From: an uncultured Oscillospiraceae bacterium
Lineage (GTDB): Bacteria > Bacillota > Clostridia > Oscillospirales > Oscillospiraceae
Assembly (NCBI GenBank): GCA_947629915.1
Contig: CANRFN010000045.1
Location: forward strand, 1 to 39,010
Direction: 5' to 3'
DNA: 39,010 bases
The notes under the pieces: model-generated
What the model was told of the DNA's origin: nothing
Seen by the model: only the letters and a program-made list of their open reading frames with translations
Databases searched by the model: none
Position numbers and translations under genes: made by a program
In this document: positions 31,246 through 39,010 of the stretch, piece after piece
Position numbering within the stretch: position 1 is the stretch's first letter
How the letters are laid out: every line of letters starts with the position of its first letter

Positions 31246-32318
31246 TACCGATTCCCCCTTATCGCGTTAGTCGTCTCTTTGTCGAAGAAGTGCTTTCTGG
31301 TGAAGGTGAAGCCTGCGGTGTCGCCCACCTTGTAGGTCTTCCAGCCCTTCAGCTTGGCGGTGGCCTTCACGCCGGAGCCGGCGAGGGAGGTGTACACCAG
31401 GGTGTTCATGCCGAGGTTCTCGCTGTTGGTGACGGTAGTCTTGAAGTCAGACCCCTCGGTGATGTTCTCGGGGCGGACGCCCAAAGTGATCTCCTTGCCC
31501 TGATAGCCCCGCAGGATGCCCTGCTCTTCGGGGGTAAGGCTCACGGTGTAGCCCTTGCCCTGGAGCTTGTCTCCTGCCACCTTGACATCGAAGAAGTTCA
31601 TGGGCGGCAGGCCGATGAAGCTTGCCACAAAGACGTTGTCCGGGCTGTCGTAGAGCTCCAGCGGAGTACCAACCTGCTGGACGTGGCCCATGGACATGCA
31701 CACGATCCGGTCTGCCAGAGTCAGGGCCTCGGTCTGGTCGTGGGTGACGTACATCATGGTGGCGTTCAGGCGCTTGTGGAGCAACAGGATCTCCCGGCGG
31801 GTGGCGCCGCGGAGCTTGGCGTCCAGGTTGGACAGCGGCTCATCGAAGAGGAAGACCTTCGGGCTGCGGACGATGGAACGCCCCATGGCCACACGCTGCC
31901 GCTGGCCGCCGGACAGCTGGCTGGGCTTCTTGTTCAGCTGCTCGGTGAGGCCCAGGATCTCGGCCGCCGCCAGCACTTTCTTGTGGATGACGTTGGGGTT
32001 CTCTTTCCGCAGGGTCAGGGAGAACGCCATGTTCTCATAGATGGTCATGTGGCCGTACAGAGCGTAACTCTGGAAGACCATGGCCATATCCCTGTCCTTG
32101 GCGGGGGCAGCGGTGATATCCTTGCCGTCCAGCAGGAGCTTGCCGGCGCTGATATCTTCCAGTCCCGCGACCATGCGCAGGGTGGTGGACTTTCCGCAGC
32201 CGGAGGGGCCCACCAGGACGATCAGCTCGCCGTCCTTTACGTCCAGATTGAAGTCAAAGACCGCCTGAACGTTGTTGTCGTATATCTTGTCGATATGCTG
32301 AATGTTCAACGTAGCCAT
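31245..32318 (-). CDS. MsmX/UgpC-type sugar ABC transporter ATPase (copy 2)
   Basis: A 357-aa ATPase energising the importer of this operon. Walker A GPSGCGKST, Q-loop MVFQSYALYGHM, signature LSGGQRQRVAMGRS, Walker B VFLFDEPLSNLD, H-loop VTHDQTEA and a C-terminal TOBE-type domain. It differs clearly from copy 1, for example in the helical subdomain (MAFSLTLRKENPNVIHKK). It lies between two pairs of small membrane proteins. Having its own ATPase is unusual for LplB/LplC-type systems, which in Bacillus rely on a shared MsmX. Confidence 0.94.
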   Translation of the reverse strand: MATLNIQHIDKIYDNNVQAVFDFNLDVKDGELIVLVGPSGCGKSTTLRMVAGLEDISAGKLLLDGKDITAAPAKDRDMAMVFQSYALYGHMTIYENMAFSLTLRKENPNVIHKKVLAAAEILGLTEQLNKKPSQLSGGQRQRVAMGRSIVRSPKVFLFDEPLSNLDAKLRGATRREILLLHKRLNATMMYVTHDQTEALTLADRIVCMSMGHVQQVGTPLELYDSPDNVFVASFIGLPPMNFFDVKVAGDKLQGKGYTVSLTPEEQGILRGYQGKEITLGVRPENITEGSDFKTTVTNSENLGMNTLVYTSLAGSGVKATAKLKGWKTYKVGDTAGFTFTRKHFFDKETTNAIRGNR

Positions 32319-32330
32319 GTCTTTGCCCCC

Positions 32331-32825
32331 TTACGCTTTCTTGGCCTCAAGTTCCTTGAGGTGCGCGTTCAGTTCCGTGCTCTTCTTGATATTGATCAGG
32401 GCAGATGCCAGCAGCAGTACGCCGGAGACCACAAGGAAAATGCACTGCCACATGAACTGGCCATCGCCCATGACCTTGGTCTCGGCGCCATTCACCATCA
32501 CCATGGCGTTGTGGGCCTTCATCGGGATCTGGGTGATCCGGACGAACTGCATCACGCCCGCGACGATGAGGGCATAGGAGTACGAGGTCACGTAGTTCTT
32601 GACGCCCTCCGAGCACAGGAAGACGATGAGCAGGAACAGCAGGTTGTAGATCACGGAGAGACCGATGTTGTAGTTATAGTAGTAAGTACCCACATCGGAC
32701 TGGTAGAGATTCACGAAGTAAAATACATCGAACAGAATGCCGAAATAGCACAGAACTGCGGAGCGAGAGTTGCGGATGAACCGCATCCGGTCTCGGGCTA
32801 TGACTTTCTCATCGTCCATGTTCAT
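32331..32825 (-). CDS. Uncharacterised four-TM membrane protein (transport operon, third)
   Basis: A 164-aa integral membrane protein without a recognised family. Basic N-terminus (1-20), helices near 22-42, 52-72, 80-100 and 126-146, and a C-terminal cytoplasmic charged helix (KKSTELNAHLKELEAKKA) that could be a short coiled coil. The start overlaps the preceding gene by ATGA, pairing the two. It precedes the ATPase gene by 12 nt. Confidence 0.85.
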   Translation of the reverse strand: MNMDDEKVIARDRMRFIRNSRSAVLCYFGILFDVFYFVNLYQSDVGTYYYNYNIGLSVIYNLLFLLIVFLCSEGVKNYVTSYSYALIVAGVMQFVRITQIPMKAHNAMVMVNGAETKVMGDGQFMWQCIFLVVSGVLLLASALINIKKSTELNAHLKELEAKKA

Positions 32826-33427
32826 CTTGCAACTGCCCCCTTCCCCTCTTTTACTACGGCTGCTTCATCTTTCATCAGCATGACCTTCCAGATGCAGTTG
32901 GCCACCAGCAGCACTGCCACGAGAATCAGCAGGCCGCACACCAGGTAGTGGAGGTCGAACCAGAAGGTGTCGTTGGGGCCGATGTAGAGGGTCCCGCGGG
33001 ACTCAGCCCACTCCTTCAGCTGGTCGAAATCCACGTACGTCTTGTAGTATGTCTTAAACGCCTCCACATAGCCGTGTACGATGACGGACATCACAACGGC
33101 GGCCACAGAGTACAGCGCTGTGGACACGAAGTTGCCGATGTAGTAGCGGCGGCGGACATTGGTGTTGGTGAGAAACAGCAGGGCTGCCAGCAGGATCAAA
33201 ACGATGCTGCAAGCCAGCATGTACGCGTTGAAGTCCTGCATGATGAAGTAAATCCAGGCACCATAGACACGAGCGCTGTTCCAGTAGTCATCCGGGTCAC
33301 GGATGCTGGTGTACATGCTGTCGTAAATGTCTGTCATGTAGCCCAGGGCATAGATGAAGAATATTGCGGCGACAATGATAGCAGCCAGACAAAGGATCTT
33401 CTGCGCGATCATTTGTTTTTTATACAT
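32822..33427 (-). CDS. Uncharacterised four-TM membrane protein (transport operon, second)
   Basis: A 201-aa membrane protein, no family recognised. Helices near 10-30, 65-88, 100-120 and 158-182, a large outside loop between helices one and two (DIYDSMYTSIRDPDDYWN) and another between three and four rich in aromatic and acidic residues. Follows the binding-protein gene after a hairpin. AGGAGG before the ATG. It overlaps the next membrane gene by 4 nt. Confidence 0.85.
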   Translation of the reverse strand: MYKKQMIAQKILCLAAIIVAAIFFIYALGYMTDIYDSMYTSIRDPDDYWNSARVYGAWIYFIMQDFNAYMLACSIVLILLAALLFLTNTNVRRRYYIGNFVSTALYSVAAVVMSVIVHGYVEAFKTYYKTYVDFDQLKEWAESRGTLYIGPNDTFWFDLHYLVCGLLILVAVLLVANCIWKVMLMKDEAAVVKEGKGAVAR

Positions 33428-33462
33428 GGCGGCCTCCTCCCAAGGGACTTTCTCCCCACCCC

Positions 33463-33486
33463 GCCGGGGATCTCGCGATCCCCGGC
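33463..33486 (-). other. Intercistronic hairpin downstream of the binding-protein gene
   Basis: Perfect 10+10 bp stem with a 4-nt loop in the 151-nt gap and no U-tract on the transcribed strand. In ABC operons such hairpins after the binding-protein gene often protect its mRNA and raise its level over the downstream genes. Confidence 0.65.
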
Positions 33487-33578
33487 ATGGGTCGGGCTTG
33501 TTGCCTTTTTGGTCTCCTCCCGCAGCTGTCTCCGCCGCAGGAAGGATAGGTTTCTATGCGGATGGTTCGCGGGTTGAA

Positions 33579-35813
33579 TTAGCTGTTGTAGTAGTCAACG
33601 GCATCCTGCCAGGCCAGGTTCTGGATGTCCAGATACTGGGTGACGTGCCAGTCGCCGGCGCAGCGGGCGGCTGCGGCATCGGCATCGGTCAGGCCGTTGG
33701 CGCTGATGGCAGAATAGCCGCCGACAATCAGTTCGATGAGCTCGTTGACGTTGTCATCGTTCATAGAGAACATGGTCTGGAGCTCGGTGTACTGGTTGAT
33801 GGCCTCGTTATCGGTCTTGGTGGTGGGCAGCGTGGTGGGCACGATGGTATACCAGTCGCCAGTCAATTCCAGCTTCGGGTGCTTGATGGTGCCGAGGGCG
33901 ATAGCGGTGGAGATGTAGCCGGCGCCTTCCTTGCCGATATCGGTGGTGCACTGATACTCGAAGGCCTGGCTCTTGACGTAGGACAGGGTGGAGCCCAGCA
34001 GGCGGCGGGCATAGTTGGTGTAGTTGCCGCCCTGCTTATCCCACAACTCAGCTTTGGTGGCGTCAGAGATCTCGGGCCACTCCTCGCCGTTGAAGTTGAA
34101 GGTCACATAGCTGCCATCGGCATTGGTCTTGATGAACTCATCGGGGCCGTAGCTCATGAGGATCTGGCCTTCCTTGGAGTATGCATAGTCGATGAGGGAC
34201 AGAAGGGCATAGAGCTTGTTGTCGTTGCCGGCAACACCGTCGGCGGAGATGCCCCAGCCGCCGGACTTGACGGAACGCCAGGACTCAGTGAAGCGCATGT
34301 ACACGCCATCGGCATTGCTGCCGTCATACCAGCGGGACACAGGGACCATAACGGCGCGATAGGCCTCGCCGTCCTGCAGCTTGCTGTCGTTGTAGAGGGT
34401 CTGGGTCTGGTTGTAGTCGTAGGACATGAAGCCGGAGTCGGACTCCAGGTAGTTCTCAGACTTGGTCTCGGCCTTGGCCAGGAAGTCGGCGGAGATCAGG
34501 CCCTCCTGTGCCAGAGCGTTCATTCTGGCCATGGCATCCCAAGTGGCGGGGTTGGTGCGGGCATCGGCCAGGTTGCCATCGGAGTCCACATACAGCCAGT
34601 CCTTGCGGCTCTCAACACCGCGTACGCCGAAGAGGCAGCCGGCCATACGGAGCATGTCCAGACGGCGGCTCATCTTGTTCTCCTCACGGGCGAAGATGCC
34701 CTGCACCTTGGTGCCGTCGGCATTCAGAGTGGCGCTGTTGGCCACCACGCAGCGGACCAGGGCCACCAGTTCGTCGGCGTCCCAGCAGGCGTTCTGGCCG
34801 ATGAAGAGGTCGGCGCGGTCGGTGCCATAGTAGCCGCCGTAAGTGGCATCGATGTAGTCGCGGAGCATGTTGACTGCGTCTACGCCGCTCATGGAGCCGA
34901 CCTCGTTCATCTTGGCGATGATGTTGCCGTAGGCGTCGTAGTTCTTGGTCACGGTCTCGGTGCCAGTGCCGTCCTTATTGACGGTCTCGATTTCGATGGA
35001 GCCGCTGGTGGGCATGAAGGGCTGATACACGGGGGTGGCGGTGTTGTCGCTGGAGTCAGCGGAGAAGGCGCCATCGCCGTTCAGAAGCTTCTGAACCCAG
35101 TCAACACGCATCAGGAACATGCGCTCGATATCGTTAACGCCGTCGAAGTAGGGAGCATAGTAGAAAGCGCCGGTCTTGACATCGCTGACGATGGACAGCT
35201 TGACGATGGGGTTGGCATCGAGGTAGGCCTTCAGGTTGGGCATCATGTCGAGGTACTGGTTGATGTCGACGATCTTGCCGGCGGTGCCGTTCTCAGACAG
35301 CTGTGCGGCGGTACCGGAGACCAAGTCCACCTGGCTCATCTGCTGCTCCCAGTACTCGAACTCCTTGGAGTCGCCGTTGCCCTGATACACGCTCTCGAAC
35401 TCCACGCCCAGGATCTCCTCGAGCTTTTCCCAGGTGGGCTTCAGATCGCCGGTGTTGTAGGTCTTGCCATTGGCCAGGGTGATGCCCTCGCCTGCGGTAT
35501 CTGCGTCAAAGGCGATACCGGTGTTCACGTTGTTGTAGCCCACGCCCATGCGGAGCGAGGTGCCTTTTTCATACTTGTCGTAAACGGTCTCACCGGTGGT
35601 GGCCGGCGGGGTGTCGCCCTGGCCCTCATTGCCGCTGGGGTTGTCGGCGGGGGTATTGCCGCCGCCGTTATCGTTGCTGCTGGGAGCCTTGGTGGTCTCA
35701 ACGGTGGTGCCCGGTGCCGGGGGCGCGGGGATCTCCGGGGCGCAGGCGGCCATCAGGCCCACCATCATGGCCAGGGTCAGAAGAACTGCAAGGTACTTCT
35801 TCAGATTTTTCAT
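33579..35813 (-). CDS. Large extracellular solute-binding lipoprotein
   Basis: A 744-aa binding lipoprotein for the oligosaccharide importer. Signal sequence with lipobox LMAAC (Cys about 24), an unstructured Pro/Thr/Asn/Gly-rich linker (about 25-75), then a type 2 periplasmic-binding fold related to LipO/YtcQ (WEKLEEILGVEFESV near the start). It is longer than the usual 500-560 aa of that family; inserted segments are spread over the middle. AAGGAGG before the ATG. It follows lplC by 74 nt. Ligand: oligogalacturonide or rhamnogalacturonide, inferred from GH28 and GH105 in the operon. Confidence 0.92.
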   Translation of the reverse strand: MKNLKKYLAVLLTLAMMVGLMAACAPEIPAPPAPGTTVETTKAPSSNDNGGGNTPADNPSGNEGQGDTPPATTGETVYDKYEKGTSLRMGVGYNNVNTGIAFDADTAGEGITLANGKTYNTGDLKPTWEKLEEILGVEFESVYQGNGDSKEFEYWEQQMSQVDLVSGTAAQLSENGTAGKIVDINQYLDMMPNLKAYLDANPIVKLSIVSDVKTGAFYYAPYFDGVNDIERMFLMRVDWVQKLLNGDGAFSADSSDNTATPVYQPFMPTSGSIEIETVNKDGTGTETVTKNYDAYGNIIAKMNEVGSMSGVDAVNMLRDYIDATYGGYYGTDRADLFIGQNACWDADELVALVRCVVANSATLNADGTKVQGIFAREENKMSRRLDMLRMAGCLFGVRGVESRKDWLYVDSDGNLADARTNPATWDAMARMNALAQEGLISADFLAKAETKSENYLESDSGFMSYDYNQTQTLYNDSKLQDGEAYRAVMVPVSRWYDGSNADGVYMRFTESWRSVKSGGWGISADGVAGNDNKLYALLSLIDYAYSKEGQILMSYGPDEFIKTNADGSYVTFNFNGEEWPEISDATKAELWDKQGGNYTNYARRLLGSTLSYVKSQAFEYQCTTDIGKEGAGYISTAIALGTIKHPKLELTGDWYTIVPTTLPTTKTDNEAINQYTELQTMFSMNDDNVNELIELIVGGYSAISANGLTDADAAAARCAGDWHVTQYLDIQNLAWQDAVDYYNS

Positions 35814-35887
35814 AATTATCCTCCTTGATATCGATCACATTGGACATAGAACTCGATCCGGCAGAGCCGGTGCAAGGGGTCTCCGGA

Positions 35888-36778
35888 TTACTCCTTCACG
35901 CCGCCGACATTGGTGCCCTTGGCGAAGTATTTCTGGATGAAGGGGTAGATCACGAGGATGGGGACGATGGAGCAGACGATCAGCGCGTAGATGGCCGAGT
36001 CTGTGGCGTAGGGCTTGTTCCAGCCGGCGATCTGCTCGGTATCGGTGAACTGCTCCAGCTTCAGACGGATAAACACCTGCAGGGGCTGCTCGTTGGTGTT
36101 GGAGATCATCTGGCGTGCCCAGAAGTAGCCGTTCCAGCGGGAGATGGCGAAGAACAGGGCCACCGTGGCGATGGTGGACTGACTCATGGGGATGTGCACT
36201 TTTGTCATGACCTGCAGCTCGCTGGCGCCGTCCACAATGGCAGCCTCCTCGACCTCGGAGGGGACACCTTCGAAGGCGTTGCGCAGCAGGATGATGTTCA
36301 TGGCCGCCATGCCCATTGCGATGACCACCAGCCACTTGTTGTCCGTGATGCCGATGCCCTCCATGATGTCGCGGGTGGCGATGTAGTTCAGGTACTGCGG
36401 TACGATACCGGCGGAGAACCACATGGTGAACACCAGGAAGAAGTTGAAGGCCTTCCGGAACAGCAGGCGCTTCTTGGACAGCGCATAGCCGCCGAGAATG
36501 GCGGTGAACATCGCCCACAGAGTGCCGTACAGGGTGATGAACAGCGTGTTGGAATAGGCATTCCAGAACATGTTATCGTTGAACATCTCCGCGAAGGCGC
36601 TGAACTGAATCTCCATGGGGAACAGGACGATCTCGTTGTGCTCTACCGGTGCCCGGCCGCTGATGGCGGCGGACACGGCATACACAAAGGGATAGAGACA
36701 GGCCAGAGCGAACGCCGTCAGCAGGGTGTAGCTGATGATCTTGAAGATCAATTCAGAGACTTCAAGTTTTCTTTTCAT
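35888..36778 (-). CDS. Sugar ABC transporter permease, LplC/YtcP type
   Basis: A 296-aa permease with six membrane helices. The EAA loop that contacts the ATPase is present as VEEAAIVDGASELQVMTKVHIPMS (about 186-209). The FVYAVSAAISG start and the C-terminal YPFIQKYFAKGTNVGGVKE tail are typical of the LplC/YtcP family, which pairs with LplB-type permeases in uptake of complex oligosaccharides. AGGAGG before the ATG, 15 nt after lplB. Confidence 0.93.
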   Translation of the reverse strand: MKRKLEVSELIFKIISYTLLTAFALACLYPFVYAVSAAISGRAPVEHNEIVLFPMEIQFSAFAEMFNDNMFWNAYSNTLFITLYGTLWAMFTAILGGYALSKKRLLFRKAFNFFLVFTMWFSAGIVPQYLNYIATRDIMEGIGITDNKWLVVIAMGMAAMNIILLRNAFEGVPSEVEEAAIVDGASELQVMTKVHIPMSQSTIATVALFFAISRWNGYFWARQMISNTNEQPLQVFIRLKLEQFTDTEQIAGWNKPYATDSAIYALIVCSIVPILVIYPFIQKYFAKGTNVGGVKE

Positions 36779-36793
36779 AATGCACCCTCCTGA

Positions 36794-37843
36794 TTAGTAC
36801 AGCGACGTGTTCGTGGCCTTACGGGCAATTGTGTTGGCGCCGATGACCAGGATCATTCCGATGACGTTGTTCATCATCTCAGAGGCTGATGCAAGTCCGA
36901 TGCCCGCCGCGCTTTGGTTGCGGTAGGCGAAGGTGGAAACAACGTCGGCGGTGACATACGTCTCCGTCTTGTACAACAGCAAGACCTTCTCATAACCGAT
37001 GTTCAGCAGGGAGCCGATCCGGTTGATGAGCATGATGACGATGGTGGAGAGAATGCTGGGCAGGACCACGTAGCGCATCTGCGCCCACTTGTCTGCGCCG
37101 TCAATCTGTGCCGCCTCGTAGCTGGTGGGAGAGATGGCGATGATAGCCGCGAAGAACACGATGCTGTCATAGCCGGCAGTCTCCCAGATGCCGCTGATCT
37201 GGTAGATTGCGCGGAAGAAAGCTGGATTGTTTAACAGGCCCGCGTTACCGGTCTCCTGCGTGATCAGCCCCAATCCTACCAAGGCCTGGTTGATGATGCC
37301 CATGCCGGAGATAGAGGACCCCTGCTTCACCAACATGGTGACCAGAGAGGTCATAACGACGGTGGACATGAACTTGGGCAGGTAGGTCAGAACCTGAAAC
37401 ACACTGCGGGCTGCATTGGAACGGATCTCATTGAAGAAGAGTGCCAGGATGATGGGGATCGGGAAGCCGAAGCACAGGCCGTAGAAGCTGAGGATGAAGG
37501 TGTTGCGGAGTGCTCTCCAGAAGTCGGTGGAGAGGGAGTCTCCGCCCACCAGAAGGCGCTTGAAATAGGAGAACCCGGCAAAATTCTGCTGGGCCACCGG
37601 AATCACGTCGTCTTGTACTTTGAAGCAGCTTAGCAGTTCGTACATCGGCAGGTAACGCCAGCAAATGAACACGAACAGCATGGGCACCAGCATCAGGTAC
37701 AGACGCCAGTCTTTCAGGATGGTAAGGCCTACGTGTTTCCAGTAGTGCTTCTCAACGTCGTCCCGCACAGCCTGCTCCGGACTCACTCGATAGACACCCG
37801 CTGATTTGTCGAACTCGAGAAAATCCGTTGCCCTAACTTTCAT
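36794..37843 (-). CDS. Sugar ABC transporter permease, LplB/YteP type
   Basis: A 349-aa permease with six helices and a cytoplasmic N-terminal extension of about 45 residues. EAA loop: SYEAAQIDGADKWAQMRYVVLPSI (about 240-263). It partners LplC. The start overlaps the preceding membrane-protein gene by ATGA, so that gene is coupled to the permease. The C-terminal GANTIARKATNTSLY is typical of the family. Substrate inferred from the downstream enzymes. Confidence 0.93.
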   Translation of the reverse strand: MKVRATDFLEFDKSAGVYRVSPEQAVRDDVEKHYWKHVGLTILKDWRLYLMLVPMLFVFICWRYLPMYELLSCFKVQDDVIPVAQQNFAGFSYFKRLLVGGDSLSTDFWRALRNTFILSFYGLCFGFPIPIILALFFNEIRSNAARSVFQVLTYLPKFMSTVVMTSLVTMLVKQGSSISGMGIINQALVGLGLITQETGNAGLLNNPAFFRAIYQISGIWETAGYDSIVFFAAIIAISPTSYEAAQIDGADKWAQMRYVVLPSILSTIVIMLINRIGSLLNIGYEKVLLLYKTETYVTADVVSTFAYRNQSAAGIGLASASEMMNNVIGMILVIGANTIARKATNTSLY

Positions 37844-38427
37844 AGTATACCTCCTTCTTGTTCCTCCTTCTCCTGCTCTTTCAGGCGGAGGAGGTAATGT
37901 ATTTGATCCTCATAGACACCGTCCAGCTTACGCGCTATCCAGATGATCACGAAAGTAAAGATGTAGGAAAGGCTGTCCCGGGTGAAGAACGCCAGGACCT
38001 CGGACAAGCTGTGGCCCAGAACGAGCCCCACCGTTGCCCTTCCTACGTGCATCAACAGCTGCACCAGCATGGGAAAGATCAATCCCAGCTCACTGGTGCG
38101 CACCTTTTCCTTGCCGATCTTCTTCATGATGAAGGGGATGGGCAGTGAGAAGAGGTTGCCGATGATGTAGATGACGAACTGCTCTTGGGTTGCACTGGAG
38201 AACACACAGAAGACCACTGCGGATTCTACCGCGTAAATGGCGCCCCAGGGGCCCCACCGCATGTAGCAGATGGAGGTGAGGGCTGCCGCCAGAGATGCGG
38301 TATAAAGCTGGTTCGCAAACCAAGACCGCGATGCTGTGACGATCAAAGACTCAAAGATAGCGAGCATGATCCCCATGATCACGATATCGATGATCCGATA
38401 TTCTCCTATGGTGCGCTGTCTCTCCAT
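37840..38427 (-). CDS. Uncharacterised six-TM membrane protein (transport operon, first)
   Basis: A 195-aa protein with about six helices between residues 11 and 170 and a charged C-terminal tail (YLLRLKEQEKEEQEGG). I do not recognise the family. Size, helix number and the short RWGPWGAIYAV segment recall S-components of ECF transporters, but no specific motif proves this. It is the first gene of the transport operon and is translationally coupled to lplB. A possible substrate-specificity or assembly subunit; tentative. Confidence 0.82.
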   Translation of the reverse strand: MERQRTIGEYRIIDIVIMGIMLAIFESLIVTASRSWFANQLYTASLAAALTSICYMRWGPWGAIYAVESAVVFCVFSSATQEQFVIYIIGNLFSLPIPFIMKKIGKEKVRTSELGLIFPMLVQLLMHVGRATVGLVLGHSLSEVLAFFTRDSLSYIFTFVIIWIARKLDGVYEDQIHYLLRLKEQEKEEQEGGIL

Positions 38428-39010
38428 TCAATTCCCCCTTTGGAATGCTCCGTCTGCCGGGCCCGTTGGAATGTGTGAAAAAGCGGTATTTCTTCGAAAA
38501 ACCTGCACAAAAATGCATATTTTCCAGGAAAAAGCCGGAGAAATCCCACTGCATACCGCCGATCTATCCCAGCGTTCTTCGGCCTTCGGCAAAAAGCGCA
38601 GCCTCGTTTGTGCATTCCGCCCACAAACACGGCTCCTTTTTCCTGACAAATTATAGAGGTTTTCCCCTTTCGTGTATATGGACAAACCCGAAAACTTCAT
38701 GCACAAAACGGACTTGTTGCAGCTTGCCCAATTTCTCAGAAGATTGGCGCCTTTTCGCGGGCATTCTGCTCAGAGATGGTCCGTCAAAGTGCCAAATGCC
38801 CTGTTCTGCAAGGGTTTTGGCCGTTTTTCGTGCTCTGTTTCATAATTTCCTGCCCATCCGCATTTGGCCGGTCATACCCGCATTCCGGACAAATGGCAGG
38901 ATTCCCAGTCTTTTCCCTGATCGGTTTTGTCCATACCTGGCTTATCTGCACGGAGGATATGGTTTTTCGAAAAAAGTTCTCAAATTTGCCTTCTAGAACA
39001 ACAATTGCTC
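38428..39010 (-). other. Gene-free leader and upstream region of the transport operon
   Basis: 583 bases without a credible gene; the open frames here have no ribosome binding site or recognisable product. Its base composition is more AT-rich than the genes around it. It holds the operon promoter and a 5' leader of about 215 nt. The leader has an inverted repeat GTTTGTG/CACAAAC (38606-38612 and 38622-38628) close to the start point. Nothing is recognised in 38680-39010. Confidence 0.55.
38650..38678 (-). promoter_or_regulatory. Promoter of the transport operon
   Basis: Minus-strand TATACA (38673-38678), a 17-nt spacer, then TATAAT (38650-38655). The -10 is perfect and the -35 weak, which fits an activated promoter. 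Confidence 0.6.

Noticed and set aside
33354..35828. Plus-strand open frame of 824 codons opposite the binding lipoprotein gene
   Set aside because: The minus-strand product has a lipobox and binding-protein fold; the plus frame is repetitive Val/Gly/Ala shadow.
38445..38996. Plus-strand open frame of 183 codons at the window end
   Set aside because: Composition is not coding-like, there is no ribosome binding site, and it covers the promoter and leader of the transport operon.
1..39010. CRISPR arrays, tRNA or rRNA genes, prophage genes
   Set aside because: No spaced repeat array, cloverleaf-type or rRNA-like sequence, and no phage structural or integrase gene was seen on either strand.

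Overview
The window looks like a piece of a high-GC gut Clostridia chromosome, most like Oscillospiraceae (the Oscillibacter/Flavonifractor/Dysosmobacter sort). The inference rests on strong Firmicutes-type ribosome binding sites, sigma-A promoters, lipoproteins with Asn/Asp/Thr-rich linkers, an S-layer-homology protein, LplB/LplC-type permeases and a group IIC intron. No rRNA or tRNA is present, so the genus is a guess.

Region 1 (1-7105, minus strand): a YheO-like regulator, two ABC exporter half-transporters, a trigger-factor-like protein and a thioredoxin form one operon ending in a strong hairpin terminator. A group IIC intron is inserted directly behind that terminator. Its 5' ribozyme end is intact in the window, but its reverse transcriptase reading frame is broken near the window edge. 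The promoter region shared with the divergent DUF4430-type lipoprotein gene carries three copies of an AT-rich palindrome.

Region 2 (7106-13700): mixed single genes. They are the lipoprotein, an uncharacterised protein made of two copies of one domain, a secreted YcdB-like/SLH protein, an ECF sigma factor overlapping a one-TM partner, and a DUF4143-type ATPase with altered Walker residues. Convergent genes are separated by bidirectional terminators.

Region 3 (13826-26090, minus strand): a twelve-gene catabolic operon for galacturonate and unsaturated uronates. The order is MsmX-type ATPase, kduI, kduD-like, esterase, uxaB, uxaA, TIM-barrel isomerase, eda, VOC protein, two PfkB kinases, uxaC, terminator. 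Galacturonate would pass UxaC, UxaB and UxaA to KDG. Unsaturated galacturonate would pass KduI and KduD to KDG. KdgK and Eda finish to pyruvate and glyceraldehyde-3-phosphate.

Region 4 (26341-38678): an AraC-family regulator on the plus strand, then a minus-strand transport and depolymerisation operon. That operon runs small membrane protein, lplB, lplC, large binding lipoprotein, two small membrane proteins, a second MsmX-type ATPase, two more small membrane proteins, GH28 and GH105. The enzymes have no signal peptides, so the design is uptake of pectin-derived oligosaccharides followed by cytoplasmic cleavage, with no secreted pectinase in view. The five uncharacterised integral membrane proteins around an otherwise standard oligosaccharide importer are the best candidate for something undescribed.
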